A stretch of 64,000 bases of DNA from an uncultured Clostridia bacterium (GTDB lineage: Bacteria > Bacillota > Clostridia > Oscillospirales > Ruminococcaceae), in the NCBI GenBank assembly GCA_945910815.1, contig CAMDZD010000002.1, positions 1 through 64,000 of the forward strand, written 5' to 3'. Below are positions 27,132 to 35,122 of the stretch, one piece after another. Position 1 is the stretch's first letter; each line of letters begins with the position of its first letter. The position numbers and the translations under genes are program-made. Under the pieces are notes generated by a model. It saw nothing but the letters and a program-made list of their open reading frames with translations. It was not told the DNA's origin and searched no databases.

Positions 27132-27797
27132 ATGAAGATTTTCAGATGTCTGAAAAAAGCTTCCGGAATTATACTGACTGCCTTGCTTTCCGTGCTTATT
27201 GCTCTTAATATATACATAATGATATGCGGAATACGTGAAAAACCTGCTTTTATCGGCGGTGTATGCATACTTAAAATTATCACTCCGAGTATGACTCCCA
27301 CTCTTAAAACAGGCGATTTTATAATTGTTAAAAAAGTCTCTCCGGAATCACTGCAAAAGGGTGACATTATATCCTTTTATTCCGAGGACAGCGAAATTTA
27401 TGGAAAAATCAATACCCACCGCATTGCCGGAATAACTTCCGGAGAATTTATAACAAGAGGCGATGCAAATCCCGCCGATGACAGCACTCCCGTCAGAAAA
27501 GAAAATATTATAGGAAAATATTCCGGAAAAATAAGGTTTCTTAAATGGGTCGGCTCTTTTGCAAATTCAAAAAAACTGCTTATGCTCTGTGTAATAATTC
27601 CAACTCTTGCAACTGCTGTATATGAAGTGATTACTATTTCAAAAATCAAAACCGAATGTGATGAAGAACGTATGCGTTCAGCCATTGAAAAGGAAAAAAA
27701 GCGTCTCTATGAAGAAAATTATGCGGTCAGTGAGGTGAAAGAATTTGAATCAGGAAAAAATAATGAAAAGGAAAATGTACATAGCAATATCAATTAG
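27132..27797 (+). CDS. second SipW-like signal peptidase I
   Basis: 221 residues. Membrane helix at about 10-33, catalytic serine in IITPSMTPTLK, catalytic His in NTHRIAGI, acidic box ITRGDANPADD, then a second helix near 140-162 and a charged tail. It has the same architecture as the peptidase at 22952 but has diverged, so the two probably have different substrates or form a pair. AGAGGT precedes the ATG, 3 nt after the coiled-coil gene. Confidence 0.85.
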   Translation: MKIFRCLKKASGIILTALLSVLIALNIYIMICGIREKPAFIGGVCILKIITPSMTPTLKTGDFIIVKKVSPESLQKGDIISFYSEDSEIYGKINTHRIAGITSGEFITRGDANPADDSTPVRKENIIGKYSGKIRFLKWVGSFANSKKLLMLCVIIPTLATAVYEVITISKIKTECDEERMRSAIEKEKKRLYEENYAVSEVKEFESGKNNEKENVHSNIN

Positions 27798-28200
27798 CAT
27801 TATTCTTGCAATAGCTCTCTGCGTTTTCATCGGTCTTTACATTGACGAAAAGAAAAAAAATCAGATTGCCTATAAAAATCAGTATATGGAAAATCTCACT
27901 CGGACATACGAAGAAATAAATATCTATCTCGAAAAGGGTACAGATTACGAAAAACATTACAATATGATTCTGTCAGATATGGGAACTGCAAGAAGTATGG
28001 TTTTCCTGATTAATGATTACAGCAGTTACAGGCAGAATATTATCAACGAACTTCACTACTGTTTTGTAATGTATCCCCAGCAGATGTCCGAAAAGCTTGA
28101 GGAAATTTCAAAGGCTGTTGAAGATATTACTGAAAATCTCGACAAAGGCTATGAAGATGCCGAAAAAATTGTTGATTCAATAGACAAAAAAGGCTCTTAA
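27745..28200 (+). CDS. small membrane-anchored coiled-coil protein
   Basis: 151 residues; TTG start inside the end of the preceding gene, with GAGGTGA 6 nt upstream. If that is wrong, ATG at 27763 or 27775 is possible. One membrane helix near 12-33, then helical, Glu/Lys-rich sequence (YEEINIYLEKGTDYEK, MSEKLEEISKAVEDI). No family recognised. Likely a subunit of the membrane complex encoded upstream. Confidence 0.6.
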   Translation: MNQEKIMKRKMYIAISISIILAIALCVFIGLYIDEKKKNQIAYKNQYMENLTRTYEEINIYLEKGTDYEKHYNMILSDMGTARSMVFLINDYSSYRQNIINELHYCFVMYPQQMSEKLEEISKAVEDITENLDKGYEDAEKIVDSIDKKGS

Positions 28201-28213
28201 CGGAGGATTCCCT

Positions 28214-28441
28214 ATGTTTGAAAAAAGAAAGCTTATGAAAGAAATAAAAAAATGCCGTAAAACTATTGAGGAAATCGAAAGAAAACGTTCACGTTCACAA
28301 TCCGCACTCGTTCAGGCTATCCTCCTTCAGGAAGAACCAAATGAAGCTGATACCGAATGGTTCAACAAGTATACAGGAGAAATTACTGCCTGCCGTAACC
28401 GTATGATTGAACTTCAGAACCAGTTGAAAAGTATGAAATAA
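28214..28441 (+). CDS. small soluble coiled-coil protein
   Basis: 75 residues, helical and charged (KRKLMKEIKKCRKTIEEIER), no membrane helix. It starts after GGAGG and ends the operon. Unknown family. Too short for a domain call, but spacing and ribosome binding site support it as a real gene. Confidence 0.6.
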   Translation: MFEKRKLMKEIKKCRKTIEEIERKRSRSQSALVQAILLQEEPNEADTEWFNKYTGEITACRNRMIELQNQLKSMK

Positions 28442-28476
28442 AAATATTAATTCTAAATAAAAATATTCAAACGCTA

Positions 28477-28505
28477 TTGACTTTTTTGTGAAAAAGCTGT
28501 ATAAT
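28477..28505 (+). promoter_or_regulatory. sigma-A promoter of the SDR gene
   Basis: TTGACT-N17-TATAAT, about 54 nt before the ATG, separating this gene from the fibre operon. Confidence 0.8.
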
Positions 28506-28558
28506 AATATTGTAATACTACGGCATTTTATAAAATATAAAAAAATCAGGAGGTTGCT

Positions 28559-29359
28559 ATGAAAAGATTAGCTAACAAAGTTGCAGTTGTTACCGGTTCA
28601 ACAAGCGGTATCGGAGTAGGTATCGCTAAACTGTTTGCATCTGAAGGTGCAAAGGTTATTGTCTGCGGTCGCCGTAAGGAAAAAGGTCAGACTGTCGTTG
28701 ACAGCATAATTAATGACGGCGGAGAGGCTTCTTATCACTTTATGGATATTACCGATACCCCAAGTATAGAAAAACTGTTTTCAGATACATATGAAAAGTA
28801 CGGAAAAATCGATATTCTCGTAAACAATGCTGCTAACGTAAGCCTTAAGGACGGCAGAGTTGACGAATTAACCCTCGAAATGTGGGATAATATATTCCAG
28901 AGCGATTTAAGAGGAACTTTTTATGCTACAAAATGCGTTCTCCCGTATATGCAGAAAGCCGGAAAGGGTTCTGTTATCAATATAGGCTCTATGGCTTCCT
29001 GCGGTGGCGATTTAAGTTCAACTGCTTATGCCTGTGCCAAAGCCGGTGTAGATTTGCTTACACAGTCAACCGCCTTGCAGTACGGCAAGCAGAATATCCG
29101 CTGTAACTGCGTAAGACCGGGACTTATTGTTACTCCCGAAAATGATGCTCATGTTCCGCAGGTTCTCAAGGATATTTTCCTCAGCAATATTATGGTTGAC
29201 CGCTATGGCTGTCCCGAAGACATTGGTCATATGTGCGTATACCTTGCATCAGATGAAAGCAGTTACGTAACAGGTCAGATTATCAACGTCGACGGCGGAT
29301 TAAATTCACATGTTCCAACCGTTGCACAGTTCAGACAGCTTAATTCACGCACATGGTAA
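28559..29359 (+). CDS. short-chain dehydrogenase/reductase
   Basis: 266 residues of the classical SDR family. NAD(P)-binding TGSTSGIGVGIA (about 13-24), NNAAN (about 89-93), catalytic Ser in GSMAS, YACAK (Tyr/Lys). An Arg in CGRRKEK after strand 2 suggests NADP(H). The substrate cannot be told; glucose dehydrogenase, 3-oxoacyl reductase and hydroxysteroid dehydrogenase types look alike at this level. Stand-alone transcription unit. Confidence 0.85.
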   Translation: MKRLANKVAVVTGSTSGIGVGIAKLFASEGAKVIVCGRRKEKGQTVVDSIINDGGEASYHFMDITDTPSIEKLFSDTYEKYGKIDILVNNAANVSLKDGRVDELTLEMWDNIFQSDLRGTFYATKCVLPYMQKAGKGSVINIGSMASCGGDLSSTAYACAKAGVDLLTQSTALQYGKQNIRCNCVRPGLIVTPENDAHVPQVLKDIFLSNIMVDRYGCPEDIGHMCVYLASDESSYVTGQIINVDGGLNSHVPTVAQFRQLNSRTW

Positions 29360-29364
29360 AATAA

Positions 29365-29391
29365 GGGGCGACTTCTTAAAGTCGCCCGTTT
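29365..29391 (+). terminator. terminator between SDR and coaBC
   Basis: GGGCGACTT/AAGTCGCCC hairpin with a 4-nt loop followed by GTTTTC; lies between convergent genes. Confidence 0.8.
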
Positions 29392-29399
29392 TCTTGAAT

Positions 29400-30599
29400 T
29401 TACTCGATTATTGAAATAATATTATCAAGAATTTTTTCAGCTACTTCCGATTTATCCATAAGCTCAAGCTGAATTTCTTCCGATTTCGTTATAATTGTTA
29501 CTATGTTCGTATCAGTCCCGAATCCTGCTCCTTTCTGATTAAGCGAATTTGCACATATCATATCAAGATTCTTTGAAATCAGCTTTTTCCGGGAATTTTC
29601 AAGCATATTTTCTGTCTCCATAGAAAATCCGCAAATGAACTGATTCGGCTTTTTTGTGCGTCCGAGTTCAGCTATTATATCGTCTGTACGCTTTAACGGA
29701 ATCGACATATTTCCCTCTTTCTTTTTGATTTTCTGATTGCTTACGCTTTCGGGAGTATAATCGGCTACTGCTGACGATTTTATAATTATATCACATTCGG
29801 GAAAGTTTTCCATAACAGCATTATACATATCCTTAGCCGAAATTACCGGAATAAATTTAACTCCGGGCGGTGTTTCAAGATTTGTTTTTCCGCTTATCAG
29901 AATTACCTCCGCTCCACGTCTTACGGCTTCCTGTGCTATTGCGTATCCCATTTTTCCTGTCGAATGATTTGTGATATATCTTACGGGGTCAATAGCTTCC
30001 TGTGTAGCTCCAGCTGTAACAAGAATTTTTTTACCCGACAAGTCTTTTTTATACAGCGAACGCACTATATATTCAAGAAGTATTTTTTCATCGGGCATTC
30101 TTCCGTCACCGTCATCTCCGTTTGCAAGCATACCGTGTTCGGGAGGTATTATTGTATACCCATAGCGTTCAAGCTTTGCGATATTATCCTGCACTATCGG
30201 ATTATGATACATATTGTGATTCATTGCCGGTGATATTATTTTCGGTGCAGTGCTTGCCATTATTGTCGTGCTTAGCATATCGTCTGCAATTCCGTTTGCA
30301 ATTTTTCCGATTATATTCGCTGTTGCCGGTGCTATTATCACTGTATCGGATTTCTTTGCAAGTGCTACATGTTCAACGCTGTACTGAAAATTCCTGTCGA
30401 ATGTATCAACTATACACTTGTTTTTTGTAAGCGTTTCAAATGTAAACGGTGTTATGAATTTTGTTGCGTTTTCGGTCATAATGACATTTACTTCCCCGCC
30501 CTGCTTTACAATCATTCTTGCAAGGTTCGGGATTTTATATGATGCAATTCCGCCTGTTACTCCTATCAGAACGGATTTATTTTCAAAAATTTTACTCAT
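29400..30599 (-). CDS. coaBC: bifunctional phosphopantothenoylcysteine decarboxylase/synthetase
   Basis: 399 residues. The N-terminal CoaC half is a flavoprotein (GVTGGIASYK, catalytic His in VEHVALAKK, PAMNHNMYHNP), and the C-terminal CoaB half starts near residue 190 (ILVTAGATQEAIDPVR, KSSAVADYTP). It joins 4'-phosphopantothenate to cysteine and decarboxylates the product on the way to coenzyme A. Full length. Start supported by AAAGGAAG. The -35 of the divergent neighbour overlaps the start codon. Confidence 0.95.
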   Translation of the reverse strand: MSKIFENKSVLIGVTGGIASYKIPNLARMIVKQGGEVNVIMTENATKFITPFTFETLTKNKCIVDTFDRNFQYSVEHVALAKKSDTVIIAPATANIIGKIANGIADDMLSTTIMASTAPKIISPAMNHNMYHNPIVQDNIAKLERYGYTIIPPEHGMLANGDDGDGRMPDEKILLEYIVRSLYKKDLSGKKILVTAGATQEAIDPVRYITNHSTGKMGYAIAQEAVRRGAEVILISGKTNLETPPGVKFIPVISAKDMYNAVMENFPECDIIIKSSAVADYTPESVSNQKIKKKEGNMSIPLKRTDDIIAELGRTKKPNQFICGFSMETENMLENSRKKLISKNLDMICANSLNQKGAGFGTDTNIVTIITKSEEIQLELMDKSEVAEKILDNIISIIE

Positions 30600-30627
30600 T
30601 GCAAAACTTCCTTTCGTGCGTTATAAT
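30599..30627 (+). promoter_or_regulatory. promoter of the TPR-DUF4037 gene
   Basis: TTGCAA-N17-TATAAT. The -35 shares bases with the coaBC start codon, so the two divergent transcripts overlap at their 5' ends. Confidence 0.6.
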
Positions 30628-30630
30628 ATA

Positions 30631-30659
30631 ATTATACAGCATTTATTATTAAAATTCAA
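30631..30659 (-). promoter_or_regulatory. promoter of coaBC
   Basis: Minus strand TTGAAT-N17-TATAAT, about 35 nt before the ATG. Confidence 0.65.
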
Positions 30660-30677
30660 TCAGAAAGGTGATTTTTT

Positions 30678-32945
30678 ATGGATATAAACAAAATTTTAGA
30701 AAAGCTTGACAGCTTATTCTCCCGGAATAAAACCGATGATGCTGAAATGTTCCTGTCCGAAAGCCTTGAATCTGCTATTTCCGAAGGCGATACCGGTGCG
30801 ATAATCAGTATTCTTAATGAGCTTATCGGTCTTTACCGTGATACAAGCCAGTTCAAAAAAGCTGTTCCATATTGCGGAAGTCTCGAAAAGCTTGTTAAAA
30901 ATTTCCGGCTTGAAAACAATATCAATGGTGCTACTTCATACCTTAATATTGCCAATCTTTACCGTGCATCAGGAGATTACGCAAAATCCCTTGAATTTTA
31001 TCTGAAAGTCCGTCAGATATATGATTCTCTCATCGATGAAAACGATTTTCTCAACGCAAGCTACTACAATAATCTTGCACTTCTCTATCAGGAAACAGGT
31101 GATTTTTCAAAATCCTGCGAATGTCTCGAAAAAGCTCTCTCTATTATAGAAAAGCTTGATGCTCCTGCTGAACTCGCTTCCACTTATGCCAATTTGTCTC
31201 TTTCGTATCTCCACTGCGGAAATGTTAAAGAGGCTGAAAAAAATGCCGTCAAATCACTTCAGATTTTTGAACGTGATGAAGAAAAGGATTTCCATTACAG
31301 TTCCGCCCTGTCCGCTATGGCTGATGTTATGACGGTCAAAAAGGATTATCCGCTTGCTGTTCATTATTACGAAAAGGCTCTTGAGGAACTCCACAGGAGA
31401 ACCGGTTACACTAAGGCATATCAGAGACTTCTTGCAAATCTTGAATCAGTTTCCGGTGAAAAATTTACCGGCATTTATCTTGCAGAACAGTATTATAACA
31501 AATTCGGAAAGCCTATGATTGAACAAAAATTCCCCGATTATGCCGATAAAATCGCTGTCGGAATTGCCGGAGAGGGTTCGGACTGCTACGGATTCGATGA
31601 CAGAATATCCCGTGACCACGATTTCGGTTGCGGTTTCTGTATGTGGCTCGATGATGAAACTTATAATAAGATTGGAAATGCTTTGAAATCTGAATACGAT
31701 AAACTTCCCGAATATTTCAGAGGATTTCCAAAACTCAGAATAAGACGCGGAGTCTTTAAAATTTCCGATTTCACTAAAAAAATCAATGGTGATTTTTACG
31801 ATATTCCCGAATACGCTTTCGCTGAACTTACAAACGGAAAGATTTTCCGTGACGATTCCGGAATAATATCAGGCATAAGACAAAAATATTCCTACTATCC
31901 CGAAAATGTAAAAAATGCAAAGCTCGCACAGGCTCTCGCACAGGCTTGTCAGGATGGTCAGTGCAACTATCCCAGAGCTATGGCAAGGGGTGATATTTTA
32001 AATGCACAGCTACTTCTTAACGATTTCGCAAACGATGTAATCAGCGTTGCTTTTATACTTAATAAAAAATACATGCCCCACAGAAAATGGCTCGTCAAGG
32101 CTATGGAGAATTTTAAGATACTTCCCGATATACAGAAGGATTTGATTAGTCTTTTCTCAAAAGTTCCCGATTCAGACTGCTGGAATAAAATTCCGCCTGA
32201 AGAATGGTTCGGACAGATTAACTTTCAGGATTTTCACATTAATATTATCGAAAAAATATGTTCGGATATTGCGGAGACTCTCGGTTTTCCGCAATGCAAT
32301 TACCTCGAAACTATCGCAAAGGAGATTTTTTCTATGAATATCAGAGAACAGCATATAAATGATATAATTTCCGCTGAATGGAATATGTTTGATAAAGTTA
32401 AAAATAAAGGCGGTCGTGCATCATGTCAGGACGATTTTGAAACTTTCAGCATTATGCGTAAAAGTCAGTATATGACGTGGAGTGACGAACTCCTTGAAAG
32501 CTATCTATCCGATTTGCACAACGCTGAAAATTCCGGAAGAAATCTTATTTCTGAAAAATACGCACGTATGATGGAATACACCTCTCCCGAGGAATACAGG
32601 GAAATCGAATCTTCCCTCCCCGTTATGACTTCCGAACAGCGTAATATAATTAATCAGATTGCTGTTATTCAGGTCGGATTTATGGAGGATTTCGCCGAAA
32701 AATATCCAAAACTCGCCAAAAACGCAAGAAGTATCACTTCCGCTGATGACAGTGCCGAAAATACTTCATACGAAACATATCTCAAGGGCGAGCTTTCAAC
32801 ATACTCTCCCGAAACTCTTACGCTTTACGGTCGTTTTATTGCTGATTTGTACAGCTCCGGAAAAAATCCCGCTGAACTTATTATGCTGAATACCGTCAAA
32901 TTATACGGATACAAAAATCTTGATGATGCCGAAAGTAAATTATAA
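30678..32945 (+). CDS. TPR-DUF4037-DUF4125 protein, putative nucleotidyltransferase
   Basis: 755 residues. About 85-245 are TPR repeats (NLALLYQETGDFSKSCECLEKA type). DUF4037 follows from about 260, with GEGSDCYGFDDRISRDHDF (298-316): the GS motif and the paired Asp-x-Asp-like acids resemble a nucleotidyltransferase-fold active site. About 560-755 are DUF4125 (GGRASCQDD, RKSQYMTWSDEL). The combination is seen in Clostridia, but its substrate is unknown to me. It is a single-gene transcript ended by a strong terminator just before the rtcB region. Confidence 0.75.
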   Translation: MDINKILEKLDSLFSRNKTDDAEMFLSESLESAISEGDTGAIISILNELIGLYRDTSQFKKAVPYCGSLEKLVKNFRLENNINGATSYLNIANLYRASGDYAKSLEFYLKVRQIYDSLIDENDFLNASYYNNLALLYQETGDFSKSCECLEKALSIIEKLDAPAELASTYANLSLSYLHCGNVKEAEKNAVKSLQIFERDEEKDFHYSSALSAMADVMTVKKDYPLAVHYYEKALEELHRRTGYTKAYQRLLANLESVSGEKFTGIYLAEQYYNKFGKPMIEQKFPDYADKIAVGIAGEGSDCYGFDDRISRDHDFGCGFCMWLDDETYNKIGNALKSEYDKLPEYFRGFPKLRIRRGVFKISDFTKKINGDFYDIPEYAFAELTNGKIFRDDSGIISGIRQKYSYYPENVKNAKLAQALAQACQDGQCNYPRAMARGDILNAQLLLNDFANDVISVAFILNKKYMPHRKWLVKAMENFKILPDIQKDLISLFSKVPDSDCWNKIPPEEWFGQINFQDFHINIIEKICSDIAETLGFPQCNYLETIAKEIFSMNIREQHINDIISAEWNMFDKVKNKGGRASCQDDFETFSIMRKSQYMTWSDELLESYLSDLHNAENSGRNLISEKYARMMEYTSPEEYREIESSLPVMTSEQRNIINQIAVIQVGFMEDFAEKYPKLAKNARSITSADDSAENTSYETYLKGELSTYSPETLTLYGRFIADLYSSGKNPAELIMLNTVKLYGYKNLDDAESKL

Positions 32946-32953
32946 AAAATTCT

Positions 32954-32989
32954 GGGAACGCCTTAAATGCGTTCCCACTCTCTTTTTTT
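32954..32989 (+). terminator. terminator after DUF4125 gene
   Basis: GGGAACGC/GCGTTCCC with a 7-nt loop, then CTCTTTTTTT. Confidence 0.85.
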
Positions 32990-33056
32990 ATTGTCAAAAC
33001 TGGAATTTCAAGGATAAAGTTCGCAGGTTTTTTTAGATGATTATTCCAAAAAGCTG

Positions 33057-33065
33057 TGATATAAT
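33057..33065 (+). promoter_or_regulatory. extended -10 promoter of the rtcB RNA operon
   Basis: TGATATAAT is a full extended -10 (TGnTATAAT). No good -35 at the proper distance (ATGATT), so expression may depend on an activator. Transcription would start near 33072 and include the long structured leader. Confidence 0.55.
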
Positions 33066-33071
33066 ATAAAC

Positions 33072-33507
33072 ATACCGCAGGGGTACCTGAAAAGTACACC
33101 GCAAACGTCTGAAAAGGCGGTTCGGCTAATGCCGGAAATGCCCGTTATGATTAAATTTGTAACGGTCGAGCCGTGAAAATGTCATAAAGAATCTGAAAAA
33201 AGCTTTCTTTAAAGCTTGGATATGATGTGTTGATACATCTCTTTATGAATTTCAAGGCGATAAACTTTCCTACGGAAAATTTAATAAACACCCTGTTCAG
33301 TAAGTAGTTCGTTAATAAAAAACGAAAGAACACTGACTGTATCTTGTTGATAAGATATCGGAACAGCAAATTTTTTATTTATGAATGAAATTATTGTGAT
33401 GTTAGACGTTGGGGTGGCGTTGCTGAAAGCAGTTCCCTTGTTTCAGCGGTAGGCTCCGGAACTGCTCAGGCGTAATAAATAATAAAAATTACAGAGAGGT
33501 GAATTTA
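33072..33507 (+). ncRNA. highly structured leader upstream of rtcB
   Basis: About 430 nt without coding potential, filled with perfect helices: CGGTTCG/CGAGCCG (33118-33124 with 33167-33173) enclosing CGGC/GCCG and CCGTTA/TAACGG; CATAAAG/CTTTATG (33183-33189 with 33241-33247) enclosing AAGCTTT/AAAGCTT; CTGTTC/GAACAG near 33293-33366 enclosing TATCTT/AAGATA; and a possible pseudoknot at 33422-33465. Three multi-branched domains in a row plus a pseudoknot point to a functional RNA, either cis-acting or processed. A CAGCAAATTT box like those of the array lies at 33364, but I find no closing helix for it. It matches no riboswitch I know. Confidence 0.6.
33422..33465 (+). promoter_or_regulatory. 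candidate H-type pseudoknot before rtcB
   Basis: GCTGAAA (33422-33428) pairs with TTTCAGC (33441-33447). GCAGTTCC (33429-33436), in the loop of that helix, pairs with GGAACTGC (33458-33465). The two helices interlock as an H-type pseudoknot, or exclude each other as alternative hairpins. The rtcB ribosome binding site is about 30 nt downstream, a fitting place for translational control. Confidence 0.5.
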
Positions 33508-34743
33508 ATGTTCGTACAGTATCAGAAAGACAAACAGAAATTCCCGATAAAAATATGGTGCAGTAATCCCGAATCCGTTGACGAAAACTGTCTCGAACAG
33601 GCTTTGCACCTCGCTAATCTTCCTTTTATATACAAGTGGGTGGCTCTTATGCCCGATACTCATATGGGAAAGGGTATGCCTATCGGCGGAGTTATTGCCT
33701 GCAATGATGTTGTTATTCCCAATGCCGTAGGGGTTGATATCGGGTGCGGTATGGGATTCGTTCAGACAAATATTCCTGTAAAGCTCCTTAAGGAAACTGT
33801 TACGGGCAGTGGAAATCTGATTAAGGTTATAGTCGGAAATATTCAGCGTACTATTCCTGTCGGAATTTCCCACTATAAAAAACCGCAGGAATCTGAAGTC
33901 CTTTCCAGAGCAAAACAGGAACTGCAAAAATATTACTCCGAAAGCGAACTTCTTCCCGAAATCGATGAAGGTTTTTTTCAGGTCGGTACTCTCGGCGGTG
34001 GTAATCACTTCATCGAAATTCAGGAGGACGAAAACGGTCTTGCCTGTATTATGCTACATTCGGGTTCAAGACATTTCGGAAACGTAATCGGTCAGCATTT
34101 CAACAGAATTGCAAAGGATTTAAATGAAAAATACTGGTCGCAAGTTCCGGGTGAATATAATCTTCCGTTTCTTCCTGTTGATTCTGCGGAGGGAAAAAGC
34201 TATCTTCATTATATGAATCTCGCTATGGATTTTGCATACGAAAACAGAGCTGTTATGCTTAGAAAAGTATGTGAAATTTTCAGCGAATCCGTTCAGAAAT
34301 TCACCGGAATAAATACCGAATTTTCAAATAAAATCAACTGTCACCACAATTATGCCTCACTTGAAAATCATTTCGGCAAAGATGTATGGGTACACCGTAA
34401 GGGTGCTATCAGGGCTACGGAGGGAGAACTTGCTATTATCCCCGGTGCTATGGGAAGTTACAGCTATATAGTAAAGGGTAAAGGAAATCCCGACAGTTTT
34501 ATGTCATCTTCTCACGGTGCAGGCAGAAAATATTCCCGCACAAAAGCCGTTGAAGAATTTTCAGTCGAATCCGTTATGGTTGACCTTAAAAATCAGGGTG
34601 TTGTACTCGGAAAAAATAACAAATCCGATGTTGCAGAGGAATCCCGATTCGCTTACAAGGATATTAATGAGGTTATGGCTAATCAAACCGATTTGTTTGA
34701 ACCTGTCAAGCAATTATTTACAGTGGGAGTGGTCAAAGGATAA
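33508..34743 (+). CDS. rtcB: RNA-splicing ligase RtcB
   Basis: 411 residues. RtcB joins RNA ends carrying 2',3'-cyclic phosphate or 3'-phosphate to 5'-OH using GTP and Mn2+. Metal and GMP-binding motifs are present: GVDIGCGM (Asp and Cys ligands, about 75-82), GGGNHFIEI, HSGSRHFGN, SSHGAGR, and VHRKGAIRA with the histidine that is guanylylated. I chose ATG at 33508 (GAGGTG upstream) over the GTG at 33499, which lies inside the ribosome binding site. No archease gene is next to it. It is followed by the RNA array and a Ro-like protein. Confidence 0.95.
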   Translation: MFVQYQKDKQKFPIKIWCSNPESVDENCLEQALHLANLPFIYKWVALMPDTHMGKGMPIGGVIACNDVVIPNAVGVDIGCGMGFVQTNIPVKLLKETVTGSGNLIKVIVGNIQRTIPVGISHYKKPQESEVLSRAKQELQKYYSESELLPEIDEGFFQVGTLGGGNHFIEIQEDENGLACIMLHSGSRHFGNVIGQHFNRIAKDLNEKYWSQVPGEYNLPFLPVDSAEGKSYLHYMNLAMDFAYENRAVMLRKVCEIFSESVQKFTGINTEFSNKINCHHNYASLENHFGKDVWVHRKGAIRATEGELAIIPGAMGSYSYIVKGKGNPDSFMSSSHGAGRKYSRTKAVEEFSVESVMVDLKNQGVVLGKNNKSDVAEESRFAYKDINEVMANQTDLFEPVKQLFTVGVVKG

Positions 34744-34750
34744 TAATTTC

Positions 34751-34807
34751 AAGGTGCTGACAGCAATTATTTATTTATGCTCTGCTAAAGCAATATTACA
34801 GCATCTT
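34751..34807 (+). ncRNA. array unit 1
   Basis: Closing helix AAGGTGCTG with CAGCATCTT (9 bp, one G-T), box CAGCAATTAT at 34761. The interior is short, with AGCA/TGCT as a possible hairpin. No T arm. Confidence 0.65.
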
Positions 34808-34810
34808 GTT

Positions 34811-34872
34811 AAGACACTTACAGCAATTTTGTTTATTATTTATACTGTCAATATAAAGAAAAAATGTGTCTT
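34811..34872 (+). ncRNA. array unit 2
   Basis: Closing helix AAGACAC with GTGTCTT (7 bp), box CAGCAATTTT at 34821. The interior is very A/T-rich. No T arm. Starts 3 nt after unit 1. Confidence 0.65.
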
Positions 34873-34880
34873 GTAAAAAA

Positions 34881-35016
34881 ACGGTACATACAGCAAATTT
34901 TTTAGTCGCCACCATTTTTTTGTGCATTGAGAGAAAACATTCCGCATAACTATAATGCGGAAAGATGCGGTTCGAGTCCGTCATAGGCAATGTAGTTTAA
35001 AAGCACAGTGTACCGT
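34881..35016 (+). ncRNA. array unit 3 with tRNA-like domain
   Basis: Closing helix ACGGTACA with TGTACCGT (8 bp), box CAGCAAATTT at 34891. Inside, 34923-34994 looks like a tRNA without a D arm: a 7-bp acceptor-like helix TGCATTG/CAATGTA, an 8-bp perfect stem TTCCGCAT/ATGCGGAA with a 7-nt loop in the anticodon-arm place, and a T arm with loop TTCGAGT closed by G-C (34967-34981). Confidence 0.75.
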
Positions 35017-35037
35017 GCATTTTTCAGATAATATTTA

Positions 35038-35112
35038 ACGATGCTTCCAGCAATTTTATGGTTTTTATTTGGTTCGAATCCAAAACAGTCCGAAAGGTCT
35101 TGTAAGCATCGT
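35038..35112 (+). ncRNA. array unit 4 with T-arm hairpin
   Basis: Closing helix ACGATGCTT with AAGCATCGT (9 bp, perfect), box CAGCAATTTT at 35048. A perfect T arm, TTTGG/CCAAA with loop TTCGAAT, lies at 35068-35084. A further small hairpin with a GAAA tetraloop (CCGAAAGG) follows before the closing strand. Confidence 0.75.
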
Positions 35113-35122
35113 GTATAATTTA

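Noticed and set aside
33072..33507. known riboswitch or group I intron
   Set aside because: No match to conserved cores of SAM, cobalamin, TPP, FMN, glycine, lysine or c-di-GMP aptamers that I could recognise, and no intron core or exon interruption in rtcB.
34923..34994. functional tRNA gene
   Set aside because: No D arm, an 8-bp anticodon-like stem and six extra bases between T arm and acceptor helix. I treat it as a mimic, not a tRNA.
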